Assembly: GCA_001897795.1 (NCBI GenBank)
Contig: MKUL01000048.1
Span: 78,422 to 142,421 of the forward strand
Source: Alphaproteobacteria bacterium 41-28
GTDB taxonomy: Bacteria > Pseudomonadota > Alphaproteobacteria > UBA9655
Length of the DNA: 64,000 nucleotides
Direction: 5' to 3'
Of this stretch, positions 52,516 to 61,690 are shown in pieces (the stretch's first letter is position 1; each line of letters starts with the position of its first letter). The notes under the pieces were generated by a model. It was not told where the DNA came from, did no database searches, and saw only the letters and a list, made by a program, of their open reading frames with translations. The position numbers were made by a program, and so were the translations under genes.

Positions 52516-52800
52516 TTATAATTTATCTTTCTTTTCTTTTTCCGGATCACTCTTTTCTTCAACCAACTGGGGTCTGTTGATTCTAAATCTACGCTCTTCA
52601 GATCCTAACGGTGGAGTCAATTGAAAGTTCTGGCTATTCATAATAGCTTCCCGGTTAGCTTCACTAATATTACCTACACTCGGCAAAATTAAATATTCTA
52701 ATTTTTCAAAGGGAAAGGGATTTTTAGTGAAAAATCTAACTCCTTCATCACCGATGGGATTATTATCCACGTTCAAATAAGTCAGATGTTTAAGGTGTAC
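52516..52800 (-). pseudogene. Truncated leucine-rich-repeat protein, C-terminal remnant
   Basis: From just after an in-frame TAA (52803-52801) the sequence reads VHLKHLTYLNVDNNPIGDEGVRFF, one LRR of the ribonuclease-inhibitor type, then a weaker repeat (FEKLEYLILPSVGN) and a charged tail (EEKSDPEKEKKDKL). TTG at 52776 is the only start-like codon. One or two repeats do not make a stable LRR fold, so this is probably the 3' end of a lost gene. Confidence 0.65.
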
Positions 52801-52802
52801 TT

Positions 52803-52920
52803 ATGACTCTAAACGAGTTTCCTGAAGAAACCTTAATAGAGTTTATTGTTGCGTATGGTTTTTGAATCATTAGAAAACTTAACGTTATTATACAAACAAT
52901 TAGCCGAAAGAAAGCTATAA
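52803..52920 (+). pseudogene. Possible F-box-like domain fragment, frameshifted
   Basis: ATG 52803 reads TLNEFPEETLIEFIVAYGF and stops; removing one T from the T-run at 52859-52863 continues ESLENLTLLYKQLAERKL to the stop at 52918-52920. The combined 38 residues fit the F-box pattern (LPxExLxEIxxxL...L..LxLxxK...). F-box proteins are known in amoeba symbionts. The stretch is short, and chance cannot be excluded. The rest of 52921-53034 shows nothing. Confidence 0.3.
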
Positions 52921-53034
52921 ATTTTTTATGTTTTTCTTTCATTTTTGTTTCTTCATTTTTCTTGTTTGAAAGAAAAGGAGGTTATTATTTTTCTTACTTT
53001 TAATGAATGACGAAAGGAAGAATGGTCTTTGTAA

Positions 53035-53466
53035 CTAGTCCCTAAAAGTTACCCCAATGGCGCAGCTCTGCGATTCAAAATAGGTTTTTGTGAAGATCGC
53101 AGCCTTCATGGGGTCATAAACTTTACAGCTGAAAATATCTATAAAAGCAGAGTTAGTTTCGTCGGCAAAGTGGCCAGAAATAAGAGACGTTTCAATAAAC
53201 TGTGTCATCGAATAGCCTAAGACATTATCGGCTTCCCCAAAGGTTATAATCGTTGGTTCTCCGAATCGCGTCATTTCAATAATGTCACAGAGGTCAAACA
53301 AATACTGTTTAAGATGATTATAGGATTTTGTTATTTTTGGATTACATTTCTTAAGATCAATTGAAGTTTGCATCCCCCAACTCTTAAGGTCAAAATATTC
53401 TTTTTCAAATTTTTTATAATCAAATGTTTTTTTAACGTCGTCTAAAGGAAAAAGAGTGTTTCTCAT
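53035..53466 (-). CDS. S-adenosylmethionine decarboxylase-like protein
   Basis: 143 residues. The second half resembles the SpeD fold: FGEADNVLGYSMTQFIETSL, then ISGHFADETN and AFIDIFSCKVYDP, where SpeD has its processing site and the conserved Cys. True AdoMetDC is cleaved before a Ser to make pyruvoyl (usual SIHTYPE); here the motif is SLISGHFADE. Whether self-processing occurs cannot be told. No speE or other polyamine gene is near. It may be an auxiliary or phage-type SpeD-like protein. The ribosome binding site GGAG precedes ATG 53466. Confidence 0.55.
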   Translation of the reverse strand: MRNTLFPLDDVKKTFDYKKFEKEYFDLKSWGMQTSIDLKKCNPKITKSYNHLKQYLFDLCDIIEMTRFGEPTIITFGEADNVLGYSMTQFIETSLISGHFADETNSAFIDIFSCKVYDPMKAAIFTKTYFESQSCAIGVTFRD

Positions 53467-53606
53467 GAAGGAGGCTCCCTGTTTTTAATTATGATATATA
53501 GTACCACGTTGAAAACAAGCGTACAACATCAATAGGATGGCCTTTAATCTATCATATGTACTAAAATAAAATTTTTATAAAATAATCAGAAAAGATAAAA
53601 AAATAA

Positions 53607-53675
53607 TTTGCATACGCAAAAAAGTTTGTTATCTTAAAGCGTAGCCCACAGGTGACTTCACCACCCATGAGCTAC
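53607..53675 (+). promoter_or_regulatory. Promoter, palindrome and 5' leader hairpin before a small gene
   Basis: TTGCAT at 53608-53613, 16 bp, TATCTT at 53630-53635. The palindrome TTTGC-ATAC-GCAAA (53607-53620) covers the -35 and could be an operator. Just after the expected transcript start, GTAGC...GGTGA-CT-TCACC...GCTAC (53641-53675) forms a nested hairpin that could protect or regulate the mRNA. Confidence 0.45.
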
Positions 53676-53710
53676 TGACCACAACTAACCCTTACTAGAA
53701 AGGACTAATC

Positions 53711-53863
53711 ATGGCTGACGCCAATATACATACATCCGAAGCAATCTTCAAAGCTTTTGAATATCAACTTCAACGGTTAACAACTCTTGCTGATGAATTA
53801 GATATTTTAATCTTTAAGATGGGGCAAATTCAGAATGTCCTGAGTCGAGGATGTAAGGACTAA
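53711..53863 (+). CDS. Small protein of 50 residues, unknown function
   Basis: ATG 53711 after AAAGGA at six bases. Sequence: ADANIHTSEAIFKAFEYQLQ, then a helix RLTTLADELDILIFKMGQIQ and a short tail with one Cys. It is predicted to be one or two amphipathic helices and is cytosolic, without signal peptide. A promoter, operator-like palindrome and leader hairpin upstream support a real gene. A second small frame follows at 53884 with a strong ribosome binding site. Confidence 0.55.
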   Translation: MADANIHTSEAIFKAFEYQLQRLTTLADELDILIFKMGQIQNVLSRGCKD

Positions 53864-53883
53864 GCCTTAAAGGAGGAGGCCTT

Positions 53884-54012
53884 ATGAAGGCTGTTCTCTT
53901 TATAGGGCCTCATTCTAGTACACGAGAACTTATCTATTACCCTGAGGGTAGAGGTGTTGCGGGATTGCGCATCCATTCATTCCACGCCAACATACCCCCT
54001 TTCAAGTTATAG
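53884..54012 (+). CDS. Possible 42-residue protein overlapping rhodanese on the other strand
   Basis: ATG 53884 is preceded by AAAGGAGGAGG, an unusually strong ribosome binding site, 20 bp after the 53711 gene, so the two may form an operon. The product (KAVLFIGPHSSTRELIYYPE and on) has no recognised domain, and its 3' part overlaps the antisense end of the rhodanese gene. It may be a chance frame. Confidence 0.3.
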   Translation: MKAVLFIGPHSSTRELIYYPEGRGVAGLRIHSFHANIPPFKL

Positions 54013-54278
54013 GCTTTAGATACCCCACATGCATATGCCATTTCGCAGGCTTTGCTGGATCGATACCCACTTCGACAAATAAAAATGTATTCTTTCTGGG
54101 GATCTGCTGCTTCTAAAAAGTGGATCAGATCCAGGCCTAAGGTAGCTAAAGTGCTTCCTTTAATGTGTCCTTCTGGGCCTGTGAGTTCATGTGACTCGCG
54201 TACGTCCACAAGGATATATTTATCCTTATGGGCGTTCGCGTCTTCAACAGTGATTTCAAGGATTTCATAAGCGCTCAT
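53937..54278 (-). CDS. Rhodanese-domain sulfurtransferase
   Basis: 113 residues, single domain. ILVDVRESHELTGPEGHIKG and the active loop CRSGYRS near residue 68 hold the catalytic Cys and phosphate-like binding backbone. It transfers sulfane sulfur to thiols or thiosulfate/cyanide. It stands beside a TauE-type exporter on the same strand, suggesting a sulfur-handling pair separated by an inverted repeat. Confidence 0.9.
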   Translation of the reverse strand: MSAYEILEITVEDANAHKDKYILVDVRESHELTGPEGHIKGSTLATLGLDLIHFLEAADPQKEYIFICRSGYRSSKACEMAYACGVSKAYNLKGGMLAWNEWMRNPATPLPSG

Positions 54279-54290
54279 TTCTACTCCCGC

Positions 54291-54360
54291 GTGTCATCCT
54301 TAGGCTAGAAACGCTAAGATTTTTTCGAAAATCAAACGTTTCTAGCCTAAGGATGACACA
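54291..54360. repeat. Dispersed repeat family C, copy 2
   Basis: GTGTCATCCTTAGGCTAGAAACG ... CGTTTCTAGCCTAAGGATGACAC: an almost perfect inverted repeat of 70 bp, with the same termini as 28207-28354. It lies between the two minus-strand genes for rhodanese and TauE. Confidence 0.85.
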
Positions 54361-54402
54361 ATTGTGTGAAGCGTTACTCAAGTCATTCATTTTTCGAATC
54401 TC

Positions 54403-55167
54403 TTAGAATAAAGCAGATAAGGTTCGCATCATTGAAAGGAAAATCACTCCCGTTAAGGAGAGTTTTCTAACAAGAACCAAGTGAGGCGGGGAAATACGTG
54501 TTATTAATTTCTTAACAAAAAGAGATGCGACCAAAATGCCAACAGCAAGAGAAATCCACTCCCCCATTGCTAAATCAAATTTGTTTTGCCTCCAAGCCGA
54601 AATGGGAGCTGTGACTGCAATGGTGAGCAAACTACAGGCAATTGCTTGATCAAACCGGAGGCGGGTAATTCCTGTAAGCCAGGGGATAATCACAACCCCA
54701 CCACCGAGACCAGTCATCGTACTTAAAAATCCTGTGATCATTCCGCCGATACTTGATGTTTTAATTTGATAGGGTAGGGGACGATTCTCGCCATGATCTT
54801 CGAGTTTTCGCAAAACCCATAAGCTATAAATAGCAAAAACGCATGTCAAATTTAAAAGAACGTTCACCAACCAATGCGGCGAGAGGGTTTTTAAGGGGGC
54901 AGCAAGAAAAGCGACCGTACCTGCAAAAAAAATGAGAATGGCTGCAATAGGGTAAAGTGTATTTTTTCGTTGAATGAACCAGGACAAGGCTGCTCCCACG
55001 GTGAGTGCTAAAAGACCATAGCCCGAGGCTTCTTTGATGTCATAGCCCCCAAAAGCCATGAGAATGGGGATGGCAATGACACCTCCACCTGTTCCTGCCA
55101 AGCCGAGAATAATTCCTGACGCAACCCCTACAACACTCCATAAAAGAATCGGATCTTCGATCATCAT
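54403..55167 (-). CDS. TauE/SafE-family sulfite/anion exporter
   Basis: 254 residues with about eight membrane helices. The two halves each begin with the family glycine pattern: GIILGLAGTGGGVIAIPILM near 20 and GFLSTMTGLGGGVVIIPWL near 145. It moves sulfite, sulfonates or similar anions across the inner membrane. A rhodanese gene follows. AAGGGG precedes ATG 55167. Confidence 0.9.
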   Translation of the reverse strand: MMIEDPILLWSVVGVASGIILGLAGTGGGVIAIPILMAFGGYDIKEASGYGLLALTVGAALSWFIQRKNTLYPIAAILIFFAGTVAFLAAPLKTLSPHWLVNVLLNLTCVFAIYSLWVLRKLEDHGENRPLPYQIKTSSIGGMITGFLSTMTGLGGGVVIIPWLTGITRLRFDQAIACSLLTIAVTAPISAWRQNKFDLAMGEWISLAVGILVASLFVKKLITRISPPHLVLVRKLSLTGVIFLSMMRTLSALF

Positions 55168-55247
55168 GATTTTTCCCCTTAACCCCGAGCCAAAAATTGA
55201 TTATAGTTCCATTTGTAAAAAATTAACTTACAAATTTTTTTCCCGGC

Positions 55248-55427
55248 GCGTCATCCCGGAATTTAAAAAATCTTTGCGAACCCTAACGGAAGTAAGGGTG
55301 AGTATTAGGTTTTGTTAATATCCGGGACCCAGTTGGTAATTGAATCAAAGAATTTCCTGGGTCCACGATATTTAGAATCTCTTATGCTCGCAAGTTCACA
55401 AGTGGTTCTAAATTCCGGGGTAACGCA
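55248..55427. repeat. Dispersed repeat family A, copy 3
   Basis: CGTCATCCCGGAATTTAAAAAATC ... TAATATCCGGGACCC ... CTGGGTCCACGATATTTAGAATC ... TTCTAAATTCCGGGGTAACG. It is more diverged than copies 1 and 2, and its terminator hairpin is degraded. It ends 25 bp before the gatC start and lies in the promoter region of gatCAB. Confidence 0.75.
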
Positions 55428-55452
55428 CTTGGGTAGTATTGGAGACCTGACT

Positions 55453-55740
55453 ATGTCATTGGATCAAGAAACCGTCAAACGGATTGCAACACTTGCTCGT
55501 CTTAAATTAAGCGATGATCGCATGGGCCCCATGCAACAAGATTTGAATCGGATTTTACATTTCATCGATCAGCTTAATGAGGTGGATACCTCATCTGTCG
55601 AGGGTATGGCAGGAGTCAATACGCCCTCCATGCCATTCCGAAAGGATGTGGTCAATGACGGGGGATATGTCGATAAGATCCTTGAGAATGCTCCAGAAGT
55701 GGCCTGTAATATGTTTGTCGTCCCTAAAGTTGTGGAATAA
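55453..55740 (+). CDS. gatC: Aspartyl/glutamyl-tRNA amidotransferase subunit C
   Basis: 95 residues from ATG 55453, after GGAGA; the longer open frame runs back into repeat A and is not used. [20 protein letters not shown] at the start and [12 protein letters not shown] near 62 match GatC, which stabilises the GatA-GatB pair. It is the first gene of the gatCAB operon. Confidence 0.95.
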   Translation: MSLDQETVKRIATLARLKLSDDRMGPMQQDLNRILHFIDQLNEVDTSSVEGMAGVNTPSMPFRKDVVNDGGYVDKILENAPEVACNMFVVPKVVE

Positions 55741-55745
55741 AAACA

Positions 55746-57209
55746 ATGAATGATTTGATTCGTTTAACAATGGCCGAAGCTAAAGACGGCCTTCACCGAA
55801 AAATGTTTTCTTCCGTTGAATTGACAGAAGTCTACTTAGCGTCCATGGAGCGCAATAGGTCTATAAATGCCTATATTTTGGAAACGCCTGAACTCGCCCT
55901 TGAACGTGCAAAAGAAAGTGATCAGCGCCTTGCGAAAGGCCAAGCGCGATCTCTTGAAGGCTTACCGATTGCGATTAAAGATCTCTTTTGTACTTCAGGC
56001 ATTCAAACAACAGCAGGTTCTCATATCCTTGGCGAATTTAAGCCTCCCTATGAATCAACGGTGAGTGGGAATCTTAAAAACGCCGGTGCCGTTTCTCTTG
56101 GAAAAACCAACATGGATGAGTTTGCTATGGGATCGGCCAATATCACAAGCTACTATGGGAATGTTATCAATCCTTGGAAGCGAGCCGACGGAAAAGATTT
56201 AACTCCAGGAGGATCTTCCGGAGGATCCGCAGCCGCTGTTGCGGGTGGACTCGCCATAGCCGCTACGGGCACAGATACAGGAGGATCCATCCGCCAGCCT
56301 GCCGCTTTTAGTGGTGTTGTGGGGATAAAGCCAACTTATGGACGGTGTTCACGCTGGGGGATTGTGGCTTTTGCATCTTCTCTAGATCAAGCAGGCCCCA
56401 TGACCCGAGATGTGCGTGATGCAGCCCTTATGCTCGAAGTTATGGCAGGACACGATCCAAAAGATTCAACATCTGCATCTCTTGAGGTTCCCTCTTTTGA
56501 AAAAGCTTTAAATCAGGGTGTCAAAGGCCTGCGTGTCGGAATTCCAAAAGAATATCGCGTTGACGGAATGGCTGAAGAAATTCAAAATCTTTGGGAAAAA
56601 GGAGCACAGTGGCTTAAGGAAGCGGGTGCTGAAATTGTGGAAGTCAGCCTTCCACATACAAAATACAGTCTACCGACCTATTACGTCCTCGCGCCCGCCG
56701 AAGCCTCTTCTAACCTGGCTCGCTATGACGGGGTGCGGTATGGTCATCGCGTATCCGGAAAAACCCTCGATGAACTCTATGAAAACACCCGCAGCGAAGG
56801 ATTTGGAGCGGAAGTTCAACGCCGCATTCTGATTGGTACGTACGTTCTTTCCGCAGGATTTTATGATGCGTATTACCTAAAAGCACAAAAAGTTCGGCAA
56901 CTGATCACTCAGGATTTCGAACTTGCCTTTCAAAAGGTCGATGTGATCCTAACGCCAACAACTCCCGCAGCAGCCTTTGCCTTAGACGAAAAACCCACGG
57001 ATCCTGTTGTGATGTATTTGAATGACGTTCTAACCGTATCGGCAAACCTTGCAGGTATTCCCGGTATATCCATTCCCGCAGGGCTTTCAAAACAAGGGCT
57101 TCCTTTGGGGCTTCAGCTCATTGGTCCCGCCTTTGATGAAAATATTCTTTTTCGCGTGGGGCGTGTTATTGAAGAGGCGGCCGCTTTTAAATCCTTTTTA
57201 GAAAGGTAA
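55746..57209 (+). CDS. gatA: Aspartyl/glutamyl-tRNA amidotransferase subunit A
   Basis: 487 residues of the amidase-signature family. The Ser-cisSer-Lys triad is in IAIKD (Lys), [14 protein letters not shown] and [12 protein letters not shown] (Ser). It releases ammonia from glutamine for GatB. It starts five bases after gatC. The complex makes Gln-tRNA and/or Asn-tRNA, needed where GlnRS is lacking. Confidence 0.97.
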   Translation: MNDLIRLTMAEAKDGLHRKMFSSVELTEVYLASMERNRSINAYILETPELALERAKESDQRLAKGQARSLEGLPIAIKDLFCTSGIQTTAGSHILGEFKPPYESTVSGNLKNAGAVSLGKTNMDEFAMGSANITSYYGNVINPWKRADGKDLTPGGSSGGSAAAVAGGLAIAATGTDTGGSIRQPAAFSGVVGIKPTYGRCSRWGIVAFASSLDQAGPMTRDVRDAALMLEVMAGHDPKDSTSASLEVPSFEKALNQGVKGLRVGIPKEYRVDGMAEEIQNLWEKGAQWLKEAGAEIVEVSLPHTKYSLPTYYVLAPAEASSNLARYDGVRYGHRVSGKTLDELYENTRSEGFGAEVQRRILIGTYVLSAGFYDAYYLKAQKVRQLITQDFELAFQKVDVILTPTTPAAAFALDEKPTDPVVMYLNDVLTVSANLAGIPGISIPAGLSKQGLPLGLQLIGPAFDENILFRVGRVIEEAAAFKSFLER

Positions 57210-57217
57210 GGTTTTCT

Positions 57218-58699
57218 ATGAATAACAGATACTTATATGAAGGAGCCTCGGGGCCATGGGAACTTGTGATTGGACTTGAGGTTCATGCCCAGATTATTTC
57301 AAACTCAAAGCTTTTTTCAGGAGCTGCCACATCCTTTGGTGCGGAGCCCAATACCCAAGTTTCTTTTGTGGACGCTGCCATGCCTGGCATGCTTCCCGTT
57401 ATCAATGAAGTTTGCGTAGAACAAGCGATTCGGACAGGTTTAGGAATCAACGCTGAAATTAACTTGGTTTCAGTATTTGATCGTAAGAATTATTTTTACG
57501 CCGATCTCCCTTCAGGTTACCAAATTTCCCAATTTTTGCGCCCCATTGTGGGGAAGGGGTATTTGGATATCGAACTTGAAGATGGTACCGTGCGCCGTAT
57601 TGGCATCACCCGTCTTCACCTTGAACAAGACGCAGGAAAAAGCATTCATGATCAGCATCCAGAAAAATCCTACATCGACTTGAATCGTTGTGGGGTGGGA
57701 TTGATGGAAATTGTGTCTGAACCTGATATACGAAGTGCTGAAGAAGCAGCAGCTTATGTGCACAAACTTCGTTCTATTGTCAGGTGCTTAGGGACATGTG
57801 ATGGGAATATGGATCAGGGCAGTATGCGTGTCGATGTTAATGTTTCTGTTCGCAAAGCAGGCGAGCCCTTTGGCACGCGGGCGGAGATTAAAAACGTCAA
57901 CTCAATCAAATTCTTAGCCCAAGCCATTGACCATGAAGCGATGCGACAAATTTCGATTCTCGAAGATGGGGGTGAAATCCTTCAAGAAACTCGCCTTTTT
58001 GATTCTGTTCGTGGTGTAACGCGCTCTATGCGAAGCAAAGAGCATGCCCATGACTATCGCTATTTCCCGGACCCAGATCTGCCTCCACTCGTTTTAGACG
58101 CGGCGTGGGTTGAGGAAATTCGCCGAAACCTACCAGAGCTCCCTGATGCAACAAAAGCACGTCTCATGAAAGACTACGAGCTTTCTCCTTACGATGCGTC
58201 ACTTTTGGTTTCTGAGAAGGAAACAGTTATTTATTTCGAAGAATCCCTTAAATGGCTCAGACCATCAAATGTAAAGACCGTTAAGCTTTTAGCCAACTGG
58301 TTGTTGGGAGAGGTTTTTGGAGCTCTAAATCGAGAGAGCAAAACGATTGACGGTTGTCCAATTTCTCCTGCTCACCTGGCAGGTCTTATTAATCAAATTC
58401 AGGAAGGGGTTATCTCGGGTAAAATTGCTAAGGAAGTTTTTGTCTTGATGTGGGGATCCGGAAAGGATGCACCAAGTTTGATCGAAGAACATGGGTTAAA
58501 ACAAGTTTCTGATGACGGAGCTATTCTGATGACTATCGATAAGATTCTCGATGAAAATCCTGGGATGGTGGAAGAATATAAGAGTGGCAAAGAAAAGCTC
58601 TTTGGCTTTTTCGTTGGGCAAGTCATGAAAGCTATGGCAGGGAAAGCAAATCCAGAACTTGTGAATAAGTTGTTGAAGCAAAAATTGGGGGTATTATAA
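57218..58699 (+). CDS. gatB: Aspartyl/glutamyl-tRNA amidotransferase subunit B
   Basis: 493 residues. [20 protein letters not shown] near 18, ATP site region around EQDAGKS, the cradle domain, and a C-terminal YqeY-like helical domain that grips the tRNA. It phosphorylates and amidates the misacylated tRNA. It begins eight bases after gatA. Confidence 0.97.
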   Translation: MNNRYLYEGASGPWELVIGLEVHAQIISNSKLFSGAATSFGAEPNTQVSFVDAAMPGMLPVINEVCVEQAIRTGLGINAEINLVSVFDRKNYFYADLPSGYQISQFLRPIVGKGYLDIELEDGTVRRIGITRLHLEQDAGKSIHDQHPEKSYIDLNRCGVGLMEIVSEPDIRSAEEAAAYVHKLRSIVRCLGTCDGNMDQGSMRVDVNVSVRKAGEPFGTRAEIKNVNSIKFLAQAIDHEAMRQISILEDGGEILQETRLFDSVRGVTRSMRSKEHAHDYRYFPDPDLPPLVLDAAWVEEIRRNLPELPDATKARLMKDYELSPYDASLLVSEKETVIYFEESLKWLRPSNVKTVKLLANWLLGEVFGALNRESKTIDGCPISPAHLAGLINQIQEGVISGKIAKEVFVLMWGSGKDAPSLIEEHGLKQVSDDGAILMTIDKILDENPGMVEEYKSGKEKLFGFFVGQVMKAMAGKANPELVNKLLKQKLGVL

Positions 58700-58741
58700 G
58701 CTTAAATAAGAGAGATAAAATGTTTATATTATTTTAAATAC

Positions 58742-58778
58742 TTCCTGGATTCCCGCTTTGGCGGGAATGACAAGCTGG
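58742..58778. repeat. Short palindrome after gatB
   Basis: CCTGGATTCCCGCTTTGGCGGGAATGACAAGC: a stem CCCGC/GCGGG inside the frequent 'CTGGATTCCCG...CGGGAATGAC' type of repeat. It may act as a weak terminator after gatCAB. Confidence 0.45.
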
Positions 58779-58837
58779 GGAGGCTGGATTATTTAAAAAT
58801 TGCATCAGTCGTTTTCGTTTTTAATCGAGACTTGAAC

Positions 58838-60145
58838 ATGAAAATAAAATTATTCTCCTTTATCGCAAGCTTTTTCCTGTTCACCTCTTCCGTTTTTGCC
58901 AAACCCGTCCAACTTGACATGTGGCATTCCATGGAAGGCTTTATTGAGAAACAATTGCAAGAGTTTGTCGATAAATTTAATACCTCCCAAAATGAGTATA
59001 AAATTCAACTTACCTATCAGGGAAACTATACGGAGGGCTTTAAAAAAGGTGTGCAAGCATCTAAAGAAAAGAAGAATTTCCCTCACATTCTGCAAGTGTA
59101 TGAGATTGCGACCCCATCACTCATTCTTCAAAAAAATCTCTATATCCCCGCCTCCGTACTTTTTCAAAAGTACGGATATACAGTCCATGAAGCCTTTATC
59201 TCCTCCATTGTGAATTTCTATTCTGATGAAGACAAGACTCTCTTAGGACTCCCTTTTAATATTGCAACAGGCCTTCTTTTTTACAATAAGGAAGCCTTCA
59301 AGAAGGCAGGCATTAATCCCAATAGTCCTCCTAAAACGTGGGAAGATGTGGAAGCTTATGCGGCGAAGCTTAAAAACGCAGGATATTCTTGCGCTCTCAC
59401 AACCGCTTGGCCTTCTGGATATTTGCTTGAGCATTTTGCTGCACGCCATAATCTACCTTTTGCAACAAAAGACAATGGATTTGAAGGAAAGGGAGCTGAG
59501 CTTCTCGTGAATGCTGAACCTTTTGTCTTTAACGTTGATAAGATTGCGAAATGGCAAAAGGAAGGAACTTTCACGTATGGAGGACGCTTTGTGTCAGACA
59601 TTGAGCCACTTTTTACAAATGGTCAATGTGCAATGATCATGCAATCGAACTCTCGGATGGCTGTTCTGAAGAAAGAAGCAAAATTCGATATAGGCGCTGG
59701 CCCAATCCCTTACTGGTCTGTGCTCACAAAAGAACCCCACAATCTTGTGACAGGAGGAGCTGCTCTTTGGGCTATGAAGGGTCATACCGAGAAAGAGGAG
59801 GAAGGGGTTGCTGCTTTCTTTAACTTTGTTGCAAGCCCTCAAAACCAGCAAGCCTGGGTTGAGGCCACAGGATATTTGCCAATTTCAAAAGCTGCTTTTG
59901 AGAGATTAAAAGCTTCAAACTATTACAAAACAAACCCCCACAACGAAATCGCGATTCAGTCCTTGATGCTTCCCCCAACTCCGTATTCTAAAGGTATCCG
60001 CATCCCTGGGTTTGTGGAAGTTAGGGAAGTTCTTATAGATGCCCTTGAAAAGTCATTTCAAGGAAAGCCTCCCCAGGAAGCTCTCAATGAAGCTGTAAGT
60101 CTTGGAAATAGTTTGATACGCAAAGCAGAAGGGGAGGGACTTTAA
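58838..60145 (+). CDS. Extracellular solute-binding protein, UgpB-like
   Basis: 435 residues from ATG 58838; a TTG two codons earlier is less likely. A signal peptide ends SSVFAK. The mature protein follows ABC importer family 1 binding proteins (LDMWHSMEGFIEKQLQEFVD; LPFNIATGLLFYNKEAFKKA; FTNGQCAMIMQSN), closest in pattern to UgpB for sn-glycerol-3-phosphate. The permease and ATPase genes (ugpA, ugpE, ugpC) are not in the window, so it is an orphan here. Confidence 0.85.
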   Translation: MKIKLFSFIASFFLFTSSVFAKPVQLDMWHSMEGFIEKQLQEFVDKFNTSQNEYKIQLTYQGNYTEGFKKGVQASKEKKNFPHILQVYEIATPSLILQKNLYIPASVLFQKYGYTVHEAFISSIVNFYSDEDKTLLGLPFNIATGLLFYNKEAFKKAGINPNSPPKTWEDVEAYAAKLKNAGYSCALTTAWPSGYLLEHFAARHNLPFATKDNGFEGKGAELLVNAEPFVFNVDKIAKWQKEGTFTYGGRFVSDIEPLFTNGQCAMIMQSNSRMAVLKKEAKFDIGAGPIPYWSVLTKEPHNLVTGGAALWAMKGHTEKEEEGVAAFFNFVASPQNQQAWVEATGYLPISKAAFERLKASNYYKTNPHNEIAIQSLMLPPTPYSKGIRIPGFVEVREVLIDALEKSFQGKPPQEALNEAVSLGNSLIRKAEGEGL

Positions 60146-60197
60146 GTTTTCAAATTTTCATGGCATACTCCATCCAAAGCCATCTAATGGAGGGAGT

Positions 60198-60833
60198 ATG
60201 CAGCGGAAAAAGCGCAATTTATTAACACTAGGGGCAATCGGGTTTGCTGTCCTTCTTTTTGCAATCTTAGGAATTGTTCAAACGGAAAAATCCCATAAAG
60301 CTGTAGCCATTGCCCAGGATATTCCTGGTTCCCAAGACGGACTCCCGTCAATTGGGGGAGCCTTTCAACTTATCGATAAGAACGAAAAAGTTTGGAAGGA
60401 CACGGACTTTAAAGGTAAACCGATGTTGGTTTATTTCGGATACACGTATTGTCCTGATATATGTCCCACGGCACTTTATCATATGACACAAGCCATGGAA
60501 GAGTTGGGGGGAGCCAAAACCATCCAGCCTATCTTTATTACGATTGATCCACAAAGAGATACCCTTGACCAGTTTAAAACCTATGCTCAAAATTATCACA
60601 AAGACTTTGTCATGCTTACGGGAACGAAGGATCAGGTAAATCAAGCCATTAAGGCCTATCGGGTTCATGCCGCAAAGGCTTCGGAGGAATCTGGCAATGA
60701 CTATTTAATCGACCACTCCTCTCTTATTTACTTGATGGATAAAAAGGGAAATTATCGGGCTCATTTTAACCACGAGACTCCTCCTTCAGAAATTGTAAAG
60801 AGAGTTAGGTTATATTTGGAAAAAGGGGAATGA
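60198..60833 (+). CDS. SCO1/SenC copper chaperone
   Basis: 211 residues: an N-terminal anchor (LLTLGAIGFAVLLFAILGIV) and a thioredoxin-like domain with YTYCPDICPTAL near 85 (CxxxC) and the copper-ligand His in DYLIDHSSLIYL near 172. It delivers copper to the CuA site of cytochrome oxidase, implying an aerobic respiratory chain. GGAGGGAG precedes ATG 60198. Confidence 0.94.
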   Translation: MQRKKRNLLTLGAIGFAVLLFAILGIVQTEKSHKAVAIAQDIPGSQDGLPSIGGAFQLIDKNEKVWKDTDFKGKPMLVYFGYTYCPDICPTALYHMTQAMEELGGAKTIQPIFITIDPQRDTLDQFKTYAQNYHKDFVMLTGTKDQVNQAIKAYRVHAAKASEESGNDYLIDHSSLIYLMDKKGNYRAHFNHETPPSEIVKRVRLYLEKGE

Positions 60834-60898
60834 AAGGGTTACTCACCTCTTCTCACACACGGGCGGGTGAGTCGCTACAATGAAAGAAGAAGTGCGTT

Positions 60899-61690
60899 AT
60901 GTTTTTGATCGATAGTCATTGTCATTTAGATTATGAGCCTATGGCTAGTGATATAAAGGGGACGTTGAGACGCGCCATGGACAAAGGAGTTAATGGCTTT
61001 TTGACTATTTGTACGGACCTTCCAAAAATTCCCGTTGTTATGGACATTGCTGAAAGTCATGATGAGATATTTGCCACCATTGGCGTTCACCCTCATGAGG
61101 CACAAAAGACACTTTCTGAAAAAGAACTCTTTAAGGTTTTAACAACGGAAGCCACCCGGGCCAAGGTTGTAGGATTTGGAGAAACTGGACTTGATTATTA
61201 TTACACCCATAGTCCTCAACAAGATCAGAAAAAGGTTTTTAAAGCTCATATTGAAGCAGCCCTTGAGTGTGATTTGCCATTGATTATCCATACACGAGAT
61301 GCGGAAGAAGATACCATTGAATTTTTAAAGACCATTGGAAAAGGAAAGGCGAGGGGGGTGATTCATTGTTTTTCCGGTAGTTCTTGGCTGAGAGACCAGG
61401 CTCTGGAGCTTGGCTTTTATATTTCTATCTCTGGAATCATCACTTTCAGAAAAGCCGAAGCTTTACGTGAAGTTGTGAAAGAAGTTCCTTTAGACAAACT
61501 CTTAGTGGAAACGGATGCGCCCTATTTAGCCCCAGAACCCTATCGTGGAAAATCCAATGAACCGGCATATGTTGTCGAAACAGCTAAAAAGTTGGCCGAC
61601 CTTAAAGCAGTTAATTTTAATGACCTCTGTGATCAAACAACCCAGAATTTTTTGAAGCTCTTCTCAAAAGTGATACTCCCATGCGCATAA
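60899..61690 (+). CDS. tatD: TatD-family metal-dependent DNase
   Basis: 263 residues: IDSHCHLDYEP at the start (HxH metal ligands), VVGFGETGLDYYY (Glu), IIHTRDAEEDTIEFL, HCFSGS and VETDAPYLAPEPYRG (Asp). The family removes 3' or 5' nucleotides and repairs DNA. Its last bases overlap the MBL gene start by ten bases, a usual tatD-MBL pair in alphaproteobacteria. Confidence 0.95.
   Translation: MFLIDSHCHLDYEPMASDIKGTLRRAMDKGVNGFLTICTDLPKIPVVMDIAESHDEIFATIGVHPHEAQKTLSEKELFKVLTTEATRAKVVGFGETGLDYYYTHSPQQDQKKVFKAHIEAALECDLPLIIHTRDAEEDTIEFLKTIGKGKARGVIHCFSGSSWLRDQALELGFYISISGIITFRKAEALREVVKEVPLDKLLVETDAPYLAPEPYRGKSNEPAYVVETAKKLADLKAVNFNDLCDQTTQNFLKLFSKVILPCA

Noticed and set aside
60841..60871. CTCACC...GGTGAG inverted repeat between SCO1 and tatD
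   Set aside because: The arms are six bases with a long loop and no T-run; too weak to call a terminator or operator.
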